DNA from: Candidatus Neomarinimicrobiota bacterium
Lineage (GTDB): Bacteria > Fidelibacterota > JAANXI01
Direction of reading: 5' to 3'
Assembly: GCA_021734025.1 (NCBI GenBank)
Contig: JAIPJS010000003.1
Span: 28,332-92,331, forward strand
DNA: 64,000 nucleotides
This document shows, piece after piece, positions 19,151 to 27,019 of this stretch (positions are counted from its first letter, which is position 1; every line of letters starts with the position of its first letter). The notes below the pieces were generated by a model, which was not told where the DNA came from, ran no database searches, and saw only the letters and a list, made by a program, of their open reading frames with translations. The position numbers were made by a program, and so were the translations under genes.

Positions 19151-19339
19151 TCAATCCGCTGGCTGAATCCACGCCAATTCATCTTCCTGTAATTCACGTT
19201 TTCTGAACAGGGGATAGCCGCAGGAGCAGTGAAACATCTCCTCATCCCGGAGCCAGGCGTATTCGGTCTCGGCGGTGGACCAGGTGGTGTTGCATATAGG
19301 GCATTGAATCCCTTGCTGATCTGTGAGTGTGCTCTCCAT
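19151..19339 (-). CDS. Small zinc-ribbon-like protein
   Basis: 62 aa from the ATG preceded by ACGGAGGTTATT, a good GGAGG ribosome binding site; a longer upstream frame has no such site. Two cysteine pairs, CPIC and CSC, separated by about 25 residues, suggest a single zinc ribbon (IQCPICNTTW...FHCSCGYPLF). The protein is acidic at the C-terminus (LQEDELAWIQPAD). I do not recognise the family; zinc binding is inferred from the cysteine pattern only. It lies alone between a terminator and the divergent uspA. Confidence 0.6.
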   Translation of the reverse strand: MESTLTDQQGIQCPICNTTWSTAETEYAWLRDEEMFHCSCGYPLFRKRELQEDELAWIQPAD

Positions 19340-19656
19340 AATAACCTCCGTTTCCTGTATTACACTTATATTATCGGCATGTTCCGGGAAAAGCAACAGT
19401 AAAGAGTACAAAAAGTGAACAAAAGGCGGGCAGGTGATTTATATCATAGAAATGGTGAAGTGAAAATTGGGTAGACGTTTCAGGCGCAAATCGGTAATAT
19501 TTATTAGACTTAAAAAAATAGCACGCTGATTAACGCAGAAACTAAAGATAAACACAGATTAAAAACCGGGAATTTATTGATCTGGATAAGGTGAATATCC
19601 CTGATGATAATTAGTTAATGGATATCTCAATAAAAACTTAAAGTAAGGAGGAGTAA

Positions 19657-20121
19657 ATGCCTGATATAAAGAACATTCTGTATACCACAGATTTCTCTGA
19701 ATATTCAAAGTATGCGCTCCCGTATGCCGTCGAAATGGTGGAGAAATTCAATGGAACGCTCCATTGTATGTATGTAGTTGAACCGATTAATGCGCCGGTG
19801 GATTTCGGGTGGACCCAGGTGAATTATGCCGAACTGGAGGAGAATCACACCGAGCACGCCAAAAAGAGCCTGGATTCGATTATTGAAGAGGATGTGCCTG
19901 CTGGTATTCCAACCAGGTCAGAAGTTCGTCTCGGCCGGAGTTTTAAAGAGATTATAGATTACGCCAGGGAAAACGACATCGACATGATCGTGATGGCTAC
20001 ACATGGCCTGAGCGGACTCAGCCACATCCTGTTCGGCAGTACTACGGAAAAGGTTGTCCGGAAGTCTCCATGTCCAGTGCTGACCATCCGTCACCCGGAA
20101 CACGAATTCGAAATGCCGTAG
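19657..20121 (+). CDS. Universal stress protein UspA family, ATP-binding type
   Basis: 154 aa single-domain Usp. The N-terminus (IKNILYTTDFSEYSKYALPYA) and the C-terminal G-x2-G-x9-G-S/T motif in GLSGLSHILFGSTTEKVV indicate the nucleotide-binding subgroup. DMIVMATHGL precedes it. Usp proteins are cytoplasmic dimers that improve survival under stress. The ribosome binding site AAGGAGGAG is near-consensus, implying strong translation. The next gene begins one base after the stop. Confidence 0.93.
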   Translation: MPDIKNILYTTDFSEYSKYALPYAVEMVEKFNGTLHCMYVVEPINAPVDFGWTQVNYAELEENHTEHAKKSLDSIIEEDVPAGIPTRSEVRLGRSFKEIIDYARENDIDMIVMATHGLSGLSHILFGSTTEKVVRKSPCPVLTIRHPEHEFEMP

Positions 20122-20122
20122 T

Positions 20123-21253
20123 TTGCATAGATCTTATCACCACGCAATCTGGATTATACTCCTCCTCTGTGGAAGTCTGTCGGCCCAGCCCGTACCGCCG
20201 ATTCCTGGCGACAGCCTGTTACGGGCCGGTATCCATCATATGTACAACTACGATCGACGCCAGGGGAAAGAGCTGTTTCAGCAGGTTACAGAGCGGTACC
20301 CGGAACACCCGGCAGGGCCGCTGCTCATCGGGGTGGCGGACTGGATGATCGTCCGCGGCACCCACGGCGTGGAAGCCAGCGAAGAGACGCTCTTGGTGCG
20401 GATTGATGAGGCAGCGAAGCTTTGCGAGCCGTATGTGGAAGCGCATCCCGGCGATCCGTATGGCTGGTTGCTCTACGGAATGTCGCTGGGGATCCAGGCG
20501 CGGGTCGATCTGGCGCGTAAACACTGGGTGAAGGCGGCAGTTCACGGATATTCCGGAATTCAAAAGGTCAAGAAAGCCGAGGAATTAGCGCCAAACCTCG
20601 CGGACACAAAACTCGCGATGGGCGCGTTTCACTACTACGTTGGCATGTCCGGAGCACTCCTCAAAACGGCGGCCCGCATCATCGGGTTGCACGGTACCAG
20701 GGAAGAAGGGAAAGCGGAGCTGACGCGGGCAGCCAATCACGGGCGATACGGACATCCTGAAGCCAACAGCATCCTGATGTACATCGATGGCTATCTCGAG
20801 GATAATGTTCCCGCAGCGCTGGCGCGGGCCGAGTCGCTGACCGCGGTCTACTCCGGAAGCCCGTACTATTGGGCAATGCGCGGCGATTTCGAGTATGCCG
20901 TCGGAGACACAACAGCGGGTAAGGCGTCACTGGACACACTGCAAAAACTCATCCCCGGCTTAGACCGCTTTTACCAGGAGGAATTCGGCAATAAGGTAAC
21001 CTACCTGCGGGGATTGCAGCTGTTTGCCAGAGATGAGTCTCGGAGCGCTATCGATTGTTTACAGGTTTATCTCAGCAATAATGTAGACGAATACGATTTC
21101 CACGGAATTAACGCGAATTTGGTTATTGGGCGGGCGTATCTGCAGCTCGGTGAACGGCACCAGGCAGAACAATATCTTGACAAAGTAACCTCGGAGGATA
21201 TACCATCACGGATGCGAACAGAGGCCAAAAAAGTTTTACAAACCTTGGAATGA
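20123..21253 (+). CDS. Secreted TPR/helical-repeat protein of unknown function
   Basis: 376 aa from a TTG start two bases after the uspA stop; no nearer ATG precedes the signal peptide (AIWIILLLCGSLSAQ), so TTG or a spot inside uspA is forced. The mature part is a series of alpha-helical hairpins resembling tetratricopeptide repeats: GKELFQQVTERYPEHPAGPLL near the start and NLVIGRAYLQLGERHQAEQYLDKV near the end. Such proteins commonly scaffold complexes in the periplasm. No specific family is recognised. Likely co-transcribed with uspA. Confidence 0.75.
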   Translation: MHRSYHHAIWIILLLCGSLSAQPVPPIPGDSLLRAGIHHMYNYDRRQGKELFQQVTERYPEHPAGPLLIGVADWMIVRGTHGVEASEETLLVRIDEAAKLCEPYVEAHPGDPYGWLLYGMSLGIQARVDLARKHWVKAAVHGYSGIQKVKKAEELAPNLADTKLAMGAFHYYVGMSGALLKTAARIIGLHGTREEGKAELTRAANHGRYGHPEANSILMYIDGYLEDNVPAALARAESLTAVYSGSPYYWAMRGDFEYAVGDTTAGKASLDTLQKLIPGLDRFYQEEFGNKVTYLRGLQLFARDESRSAIDCLQVYLSNNVDEYDFHGINANLVIGRAYLQLGERHQAEQYLDKVTSEDIPSRMRTEAKKVLQTLE

Positions 21254-21309
21254 GGGTTACAGTCATTTTTTCTTGTAAATATCAAAAGATGTATAATTCC
21301 GCTTGTAGT

Positions 21310-21360
21310 CCGATGAAATCGGGTTCAAACGGGAGAGCCTCTGGGGTAGTTTTTTTGAAC
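21310..21360 (+). promoter_or_regulatory. Two adjacent hairpins in the ispG leader
   Basis: CCGAT-GAA-ATCGG (21310-21322) is followed at once by GTTCAAA/TTTGAAC (21323-21329 with 21354-21360) enclosing a purine-rich loop. They lie about 80 bp before the ispG start. They may form a structured leader or the 3' end of the preceding transcript. No known riboswitch consensus was recognised. Confidence 0.35.
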
Positions 21361-21439
21361 GAGCAAACTGGAAAAAATTCCATTTGATTCCAAATCCCCC
21401 CGCGGCTACTTTTCATCAGTGATGAATCAGGATAATTTT

Positions 21440-22534
21440 ATGAGTAACTCTTCCCACAGAAAAGCGACCCGGCAGGTGATGGTTGGCAACGTTCCGGTGG
21501 GCGGAACGGCTGCGATTTCCGTGCAGTCCATGACCACGACGAAGACTGAAGATGCCGTAGCAACCATCGATCAAATCCAGCGCCTGGAAGAAGCCGGTTG
21601 CCAGATTATCCGCGTGACCGTACCCAGCCAGGAAGCCGCGGCATCTTTGGAAAAAATTAAGCAGGCGTGTAGTATACCGGTAGTTGCCGATATTCACTTT
21701 AATCATGTGATGGCGTTGCACGCAGTGGACGCCGGCGCGGACAAGATCCGCATCAATCCCGGGAATATTGGAAACGCCCGACGGGTGGCAGAGATTCTGG
21801 CGAAAGTCAAATCAGCTGGGATTCCGATACGCATCGGCGTCAACGCCGGAAGCCTGGAAAAGGATCTGCTGGAGAAATACGGCTATCCCACCGCTGATGC
21901 CATGGTAGAGAGCGCCGCCCGGCACATCGATATCTGCCGGGAACACGGATTTGACGATATTATCGTCTCGCTCAAAGCCTCAGACGTCCCATTGATGATC
22001 GCGACGTATCGCAAATTTTCCAAGCAGTATGACTATCCATTGCATCTCGGTGTGACGGAGGCGGGGCCATACCGGCAGGGCTCCGTTAAATCTGCCGTAG
22101 GCATCGGAACCCTCTTATCCGAAGGTATTGGTGACACCATTCGGGTTTCTCTGGCTGACGATCCGGTGAAGGAAGTGCAGGTGGGTTACCAGATCCTGAA
22201 ATCGCTGAATCTCTCTACGAAGGGCGCCACGGTGGTGGCGTGTCCCACCTGTGGGCGGTTGGAGGTCGATCTGTTTCCCATGGTGGAGCAGGTGGAATCG
22301 TATCTGGAGAAGACCGACAAGACGCTGAAAGTCGCCATCATGGGATGTGCGGTGAACGGCCCCGGCGAAGCGGGCGATGCGGATATTGGCGTCGCCTGCG
22401 GGAAGCACGAGGCGTTGTTATTCCGGGCCGGTGAGCCGATCGGGAAGATTCCGGAAGACCAGGTGGTTGAGCGGCTTATTCAGGAAATTGATGCCTGGCC
22501 GGAAGAGGAATCACTCAAACCAGAGGTTGCATGA
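21440..22534 (+). CDS. ispG: 4-hydroxy-3-methylbut-2-en-1-yl diphosphate synthase IspG
   Basis: About 364 aa, the short two-domain bacterial form: TIM barrel (VGGTAAISVQSMTTT, VVADIHFN, DKIRINPGN) then the iron-sulfur domain with ligands in VACPTCGR and MGCAVNGPGEA. It converts methylerythritol cyclodiphosphate to HMBPP in the MEP isoprenoid pathway, using a [4Fe-4S] cluster. The ATG at 21440 has AGGA seven bases upstream; GTG/ATG at 21419/21422 are alternatives with no ribosome binding site. The long insertion of Bacteroidota and plant enzymes is absent. It overlaps the next gene's start. Confidence 0.96.
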   Translation: MSNSSHRKATRQVMVGNVPVGGTAAISVQSMTTTKTEDAVATIDQIQRLEEAGCQIIRVTVPSQEAAASLEKIKQACSIPVVADIHFNHVMALHAVDAGADKIRINPGNIGNARRVAEILAKVKSAGIPIRIGVNAGSLEKDLLEKYGYPTADAMVESAARHIDICREHGFDDIIVSLKASDVPLMIATYRKFSKQYDYPLHLGVTEAGPYRQGSVKSAVGIGTLLSEGIGDTIRVSLADDPVKEVQVGYQILKSLNLSTKGATVVACPTCGRLEVDLFPMVEQVESYLEKTDKTLKVAIMGCAVNGPGEAGDADIGVACGKHEALLFRAGEPIGKIPEDQVVERLIQEIDAWPEEESLKPEVA

Positions 22535-22983
22535 TGAAGATTACCGGATCGCTTTTTCTATCGCTGGGAATAGTTTTATTGGGTTTTGTGCCGGTTATGG
22601 GACAATCAAAAGCCGCCGGTCAAAAGCCTTCGGCTTCAAACACGGAAGTCGTGTCAACCGGGATGGCTATCTATTGGAAGGCCATGTCGCAGGAAGAGAA
22701 GAATACATTCCTCACCGGGTATCTTACCAGCCACTATGAAATTGTAAAAAAGACGGAATCCTCCCGAGCAAGTCATTCCAAAGAAATCCGGGAATTGCGG
22801 GAAGAACTCAGAAAAACGATATCATATCTGAAGGTCAGTTCGTACGAAGACCGGCAGGCATTCATACAGTTGATTGACCGGTTTTACCGGCGGAATCTGC
22901 ACAAGGGCAGCGATTTTGAGGACGCGCTGGCCTACGCCTACCGGATGCTGCCATCGCAGCAACAGTCCTCAGCAGCAGAGTAG
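22531..22983 (+). CDS. Small secreted protein of unknown function
   Basis: 150 aa beginning MMKITG, the first ATG overlapping the ispG stop (ATGATGA). A clear signal peptide (SLFLSLGIVLLGFVPVMGQS) is followed by a charged, largely helical domain with a possible short coiled coil (HSKEIRELREELRKTISYL) and an aromatic/charged end (IDRFYRRNL). No family recognised. Coupling to ispG suggests co-translation, not a shared pathway. Confidence 0.65.
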   Translation: MMKITGSLFLSLGIVLLGFVPVMGQSKAAGQKPSASNTEVVSTGMAIYWKAMSQEEKNTFLTGYLTSHYEIVKKTESSRASHSKEIRELREELRKTISYLKVSSYEDRQAFIQLIDRFYRRNLHKGSDFEDALAYAYRMLPSQQQSSAAE

Positions 22984-23082
22984 TCGTACCGAAGTAAAAC
23001 GAGTTCGTAGGTAGTGCCTGCGTTGACATCAGTCTTGCAGGATAAGTATTTCCGTTTCAGTTAAAAAAAATTGGAGAATGCA

Positions 23083-24618
23083 ATGTTTGCACAAGTACTC
23101 AGCAGTACGGTACTGGGCATCGATGCCTATATCGTTAAGGTCGAGGTACATCTGGAAGATCAGGTGCCGAAATTTTTCATGGTGGGACTGCCGGAAGGGG
23201 CGGTGAAGGAGAGCAAGAGCCGGGTCTTTTCGGCTATTAAGAACTCCGGCTATTTTTATAAAGCCAAGCGCACTACCATCAATCTGGCGCCGGCGGATAT
23301 CCGCAAGGAAGGTAGCGCATTCGATCTTCCCATCGCTATCGGCTTGCTGGCGGGACACGGTCACGTGAAGCATGAGCTGCTGGAAGAGTATATCCTGCTG
23401 GGAGAGCTGGCACTGGACGGCAATCTCCGGCCGATTCACGGCGCGCTGCCAATCTCCATTTGCGCCAAGTCCAATGATGTGAGGGGCATTATCCTCCCGG
23501 AGAAGAACGCGAAGGAGGCGTCGCTCACCGACGAGCTGGAGATTATCCCGGCGAAGAATCTCCGGGACGTGGTGGACTTCCTGAACGAGGAACACTCCAT
23601 TCCGCCGTATTCCATAGATATCGAATCCATATTCGAGGAGCAGTCCCAATACCGCATCGACTTCACCGACGTCAAGGGGCAGGAGCACGTGAAGCGCGCT
23701 CTGGAGGTTGCCGCTGCCGGAGGACATAATATTATCATGATTGGGCCGCCCGGTTCCGGGAAAACCATGATAGCCAAGCGATTTCCGACGATCCTTCCAA
23801 AGATGGCGCTGGAGGAGGCGCTCGCTACAACGAAAATCCACTCCGTCGCCGGTCTGATGCCGGATGGTGAGGGTATTATTGCAACCCGGCCGTTCCGGAG
23901 TCCGCATCACACGATTTCCGACGCCGCATTGGTTGGCGGCGGACGAATTCCGCGTCCCGGCGAAGTCAGCCTGGCGCACCACGGTGTGTTATTCCTGGAC
24001 GAGCTGCCGGAATTTAAAAAGAACGTGCTGGAGGTCATGCGCCAGCCGCTGGAAAATGATACGGTAACCATCTCCCGGGCTATGGTTTCGTTGTCGTATC
24101 CGGCCAACTTCATGTTGATCGCTGCGATGAATCCGTGTCCATGCGGCTACGCCACCGACCCGACCAACACATGCAGCTGTTCCGTCCCACAGATTCAGAA
24201 ATACATGAGCAAGGTGAGCGGGCCGTTGCTGGATCGGATCGATATCCACATCGAGGTGCCGGCGGTGAAGTTTTCCGAACTGAGCAGCGACCGGAAAGGC
24301 GAGCCGTCGGAGTCCATCCGGTCGCGGGTGCAGACCGCCCGGGAGCACCAGCTGGAGCGATTCCAAAAGCGGAAGGATATGTTCTGCAACGCGGATATGG
24401 AGAGCAAGGACATCCGCAAGTATTGCCAGGTTGGAGAGCAGAGCCGATCGCTGTTGAAAGCGGCAATCAACAAACTCGGCCTCAGTGCCCGGGCGTACGA
24501 CCGGATTCTGAAGGTCTCCCGCACCATCGCCGACCTGGAGGGTGCCGAAGACATTCGACCGGAGTTCATCAGCGAGGCCATCCAATACCGGAGTCTGGAT
24601 CGGCAGTTGTGGGCGTAA
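23083..24618 (+). CDS. comM: ComM/YifB family Mg-chelatase-like AAA+ ATPase
   Basis: 511 aa from the ATG six bases after GGAG; a TTG twelve bases upstream is less likely. Order: a Lon-protease-like N-terminal domain (LGIDAYIVKVEV, FFMVGLPEGAVKES), the AAA+ core with Walker A IGPPGSGKTMIAKR and Walker B VLFLDELPEF, an insert with cysteines (NPCPCGY...CSCS), and a C-terminal helical Mg-chelatase domain (LSARAYDRILKVSRTIADL). ComM is a hexameric helicase that drives branch migration of incoming DNA in natural transformation; many non-competent bacteria also keep it. No other competence gene is nearby. Confidence 0.93.
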   Translation: MFAQVLSSTVLGIDAYIVKVEVHLEDQVPKFFMVGLPEGAVKESKSRVFSAIKNSGYFYKAKRTTINLAPADIRKEGSAFDLPIAIGLLAGHGHVKHELLEEYILLGELALDGNLRPIHGALPISICAKSNDVRGIILPEKNAKEASLTDELEIIPAKNLRDVVDFLNEEHSIPPYSIDIESIFEEQSQYRIDFTDVKGQEHVKRALEVAAAGGHNIIMIGPPGSGKTMIAKRFPTILPKMALEEALATTKIHSVAGLMPDGEGIIATRPFRSPHHTISDAALVGGGRIPRPGEVSLAHHGVLFLDELPEFKKNVLEVMRQPLENDTVTISRAMVSLSYPANFMLIAAMNPCPCGYATDPTNTCSCSVPQIQKYMSKVSGPLLDRIDIHIEVPAVKFSELSSDRKGEPSESIRSRVQTAREHQLERFQKRKDMFCNADMESKDIRKYCQVGEQSRSLLKAAINKLGLSARAYDRILKVSRTIADLEGAEDIRPEFISEAIQYRSLDRQLWA

Positions 24619-24722
24619 CGACAGTGTTCAGGTATTGGAGTGTTCAAGTGTTCAGGTTCTGGTTTCCTTTATAAGGGAGAAGTATTAAAACGGGAAGTTG
24701 GAAACTATACCAACAGCCAATC

Positions 24723-24940
24723 GTCCGTGCCGGGACTATGGTTTGATTTCGACTCTGCCACCCACCACTGACGTGGTGGGCTGAAGGCACTCGTCCCTCC
24801 GGGACTCTTTCAAACAATGACCGCTTACACTGGAAATTAATGGTGTCGCTTTCCGTCCCGGCAGGGACGGACTGCTTTCAGCCTCGGGCGTTAACCCGGG
24901 GAACAATGGTCTCATAAACAAGAAAGTCCCGCCAGGGACG
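24723..24940 (+). repeat. Composite palindromic element, copy 3, full length
   Basis: Hairpins in order: GTCCGTGCCGGGACT, CCCACCACTGACGTGGTGGG, GTCCCTCCGGGAC, the linker with AAACAATGACC, CCGTCCCGGCAGGGACGG, CTCGGGCGTTAACCCGGGG, and terminal AGTCCCGCCAGGGAC. It lies between comM and the transposase gene; a GTGTTCA-type repeat occupies the gap just after comM. Confidence 0.9.
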
Positions 24941-24981
24941 ACTGATACCCGGTAAAACTTGTCAACAATGGAGAAAATGTT

Positions 24982-25434
24982 ATGGCACATTCGTATGCAG
25001 CCCTGTTTATCCATTATATTTTCAGCGCGAAAAACAGACAACACCTCATCACCCCGGACATCGAACCCAGAGTCTGGAAATACCTCGGTGGCATTGCCCG
25101 GGATAATGATATGAAATCGCTGGCCGCCGGTGGGACGTCCAATCATATTCACATGCTCGTGGAGCTCCCCCGGACAATGTTTGTGGCGAAAGGCATCCAG
25201 CTTATTAAAACCGGATCGTCCAATTGGATTTCGGAGACGTTTAAATCATTGAATGATTTCGAATGGCAAAGAGGGTACGGCGCGTTCACGGTGAGTGTTT
25301 CCCGCATTGAACCAACCATCGAATACATTAAAAATCAAAAAGAACACCATCGGCATCGCACGTTCAAAGAAGAATATTTATTGTTTCTGGATAAGCATGG
25401 GGTTGATTACGATAAACGGTACGTATTGGATTAA
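24982..25434 (+). CDS. Y1 HUH transposase, IS200/REP-associated (Transposase_17)
   Basis: 150 aa, the full size of single-domain IS200-like TnpA. The HUH metal-binding pair is H55-I-H57 in GGTSNHIHMLVELP; the probable catalytic tyrosine is Y115 in PTIEYIKNQKEHH. Other family hallmarks are ALFIHYIFSAKNRQ, WQRGYGAFTVS and HGVDYDKRYVLD. These enzymes cut and rejoin single-stranded DNA at hairpins. The gene is intact and flanked by palindromic elements whose hairpins are plausible substrates. No TnpB partner is present. A host-maintained REP-associated (RAYT) role is inferred from context; a plain IS200-family element is the alternative. Confidence 0.88.
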   Translation: MAHSYAALFIHYIFSAKNRQHLITPDIEPRVWKYLGGIARDNDMKSLAAGGTSNHIHMLVELPRTMFVAKGIQLIKTGSSNWISETFKSLNDFEWQRGYGAFTVSVSRIEPTIEYIKNQKEHHRHRTFKEEYLLFLDKHGVDYDKRYVLD

Positions 25435-25443
25435 TTGGCAGCC

Positions 25444-25614
25444 GTCCCTGCCGGGACTTGGGGTTGATTGCGACTCTGCACTCTTTTAAACAATGAACAC
25501 TTGCCCTGGAAATTAATGGTGTCGTTTTCCGTCCCGGCAGGGACGGACTGCTTTTAGCCCCGGGCGTTAGCCCGGGGATTAGTGGATCATAAACCAGAAG
25601 TCCCGCCAGGGACG
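25444..25614 (+). repeat. Composite palindromic element, copy 4, internally deleted
   Basis: Starts GTCCCTGCCGGGACTTGG ten bases after the transposase stop. The CCCACCAC and GTCCCTTCGGGAC hairpins are missing: CGACTCTGCA runs straight into CTCTTTTAAACAATGAAC. It then continues with CCGTCCCGGCAGGGACGG, CCCCGGGCGTTAGCCCGGGG and AGTCCCGCCAGGGACGACT. The deletion is precise relative to copy 3. Confidence 0.9.
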
Positions 25615-25849
25615 ACTGGCACCGGTGATATCTCAGACCATTTCCACTTAAACCGTAAATATCAGGGTATTCTCAGGAGAATCTCAGGGGATCACCCTAT
25701 AGATCTCTCTCCGTCACTCTAGTATTATTTTACCGACTCAATTGGAACACATTTATATCAGAGGAGAGAAAAAATTGGCGAGCAAATTTTTTTACTCAGC
25801 ATTTGTTTAAAATATTGTGATGAAGCGTTGCAGAGGTATACGATAATTT

Positions 25850-25979
25850 AATCGGAATCATCGAAAACGGGGGAAACTAAACTACCTTTACACACAATTA
25901 TTCTCCCCCAAAGTAACAGACCGTACCCCGCAACGTCTTCCCCTCTTCCCGGGTCTCCCCGCCCGGGAAGTTTTTTTTT
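25850..25979 (+). ncRNA. Possible small RNA ending at an orphan terminator
   Basis: A strong terminator at 25,945-25,979 has no open frame in the 330 bp before it. A promoter-like pair TTGTGA (16-bp gap) TATACG lies just before about 25,850, and GGGGGA (25,869) could pair with TCCCCC (25,904). This fits a transcript of about 130 nt. No known RNA family was recognised, and the promoter match is weak. Confidence 0.3.
25945..25979 (+). terminator. Strong intrinsic terminator with no obvious gene upstream
   Basis: CTTCCCGGG pairs perfectly with CCCGGGAAG around TCTCCCCG, followed by nine T. The transposase gene ends 510 bp upstream, with a repeat in between. Confidence 0.85.
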
Positions 25980-26072
25980 GCCTTGAATAAAAGCATCTGA
26001 AAAAGAGACAATCTGTCATTACATTAATTTTTCCAATCTATCCTCTATTCTTTGAAAGGAAAGGATCTTTGC

Positions 26073-26387
26073 ATGCAATTCAACGAAAAGGAAGATCACA
26101 GCATCACACTCGAGCAGGCCAGGCGATGGACAAAGAACTACAGAGAAACAGCTGGGAAAGATGCACCGCTTGGTGCGTTTTACGGTAAAGAAGCCGTATT
26201 GGAATTACTCATACAGGAGGAAGTCGTCGGATTTCGATATTATAACGCAATTAATGATGATGGCGATTCTGTTTTGGTATTAGTAGGCGTGAACAGTGAC
26301 GGAGACGATGTGTATGAGGGCAACTTAATGGAACTTGGAGTGCCGTGTCCTCCGTACTGTTCCTCAGCCAATCCGTTAAACACGTGA
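26073..26387 (+). CDS. Small protein with C-terminal CPPYC motif, first gene of a signalling operon
   Basis: 104 aa from the ATG preceded by AAAGGAAAGGATCTTTGC; a TTG seven codons earlier lacks a site. It is soluble, with no signal peptide: a helical N-terminus (LEQARRWTKNYRET), a middle predicted as strands (VVGFRYYNAINDDGDSVLV) and the ending LGVPCPPYCSSANPLN. Similar small proteins ending in a CPP-x-C motif are, as far as I recall, frequent in FCB bacteria, but I know of no function. The stop overlaps the start of the membrane-protein gene (GTGATGA), so it belongs to the four-gene unit with the kinase and regulator. Confidence 0.75.
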   Translation: MQFNEKEDHSITLEQARRWTKNYRETAGKDAPLGAFYGKEAVLELLIQEEVVGFRYYNAINDDGDSVLVLVGVNSDGDDVYEGNLMELGVPCPPYCSSANPLNT

Positions 26388-27019
26388 TGAGTGGGACCAT
26401 ACCGGTTTACATTTATATCTCTTCACTTTCGGCGTGGATACCTGCTGTTGTAGGTATTATCGCCTGGCGGAAATTATCTGACGATTTAAAAATATTTTTG
26501 ATTTTGTTTCTAATAGCAGGGACTGTGGAGATCCTGAGCCTTGTACTGGCGAATTTAGGAGTACGCAACCTATTGCTCGGGAACCTGTTTATCATGTTTG
26601 AGTTCAGTTTTTTTGTCTATGTCATTTCTATGTGGAAAACAGGACTCCGGCGAAAATTGCTCGTTGGACTAATTCCGGTATTTTTAACGGTGTATGTGGT
26701 TTTACAGCTCATGTACTACTCATGGCAGGATATCAATCAACTCGGAAAATTACTCCAATTACTGATACTGATTATTGTAGCACTCTTTTCGCTTTATGAA
26801 GATGTTATTTTGTCGCTCCAAAGTGTCGTGCGGAATTACAAAACGTGGATTCTCCTCGGAATGCTCTTATATTTTGGTGGGACAGCATTCAGCTTTTTGC
26901 TAGGTGAGGCAATGTTTGCCGGCGAAATGCCACACGGGTGGTTAGTTCACTCAATAATTAATACAATCGCAAACGTAAGCTACGGTGCAAGCTTTCTATG
27001 GGCGAGAGTGGAGAATTAA
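26387..27019 (+). CDS. Six- or seven-helix integral membrane protein, kinase-linked
   Basis: About 210 aa starting at the ATG that overlaps the previous stop; an upstream in-frame start inside the previous gene is less likely. Hydrophobic helices are spread over the whole protein (AWIPAVVGIIAW, IFLILFLIAGTVEIL, LFIMFEFSFFVYVI, LLVGLIPVFLTVYVVL, LLQLLILIIVALFSL, WILLGMLLYFGGTAFSFLL). No family recognised. Its end overlaps the kinase gene by 22 bp. The tight coupling suggests it is the membrane sensory or accessory part for the kinase, which has little periplasmic sequence of its own. Confidence 0.75.
   Translation: MSGTIPVYIYISSLSAWIPAVVGIIAWRKLSDDLKIFLILFLIAGTVEILSLVLANLGVRNLLLGNLFIMFEFSFFVYVISMWKTGLRRKLLVGLIPVFLTVYVVLQLMYYSWQDINQLGKLLQLLILIIVALFSLYEDVILSLQSVVRNYKTWILLGMLLYFGGTAFSFLLGEAMFAGEMPHGWLVHSIINTIANVSYGASFLWARVEN

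Larger units (their letters stand above)
24723..25614 (+). mobile_element. RAYT-type locus: Y1 transposase gene between two direct copies of the palindromic element
   Basis: Copy 3 (24,723-24,940) and copy 4 (25,444-25,614) bracket one transposase gene in the same orientation, each ending in AGTCCCGCCAGGGACGACT. Flanking copies are nearly identical where they align. This is the arrangement expected of REP-associated tyrosine transposases. No target-site duplication was looked for exhaustively, and the unit could equally be a small composite element. Confidence 0.75.

Noticed and set aside
21300..21360. tRNA-like GGGTTCAAAC before ispG
   Set aside because: No acceptor stem, anticodon arm or CCA-compatible fold can be drawn; it forms two simple hairpins instead.
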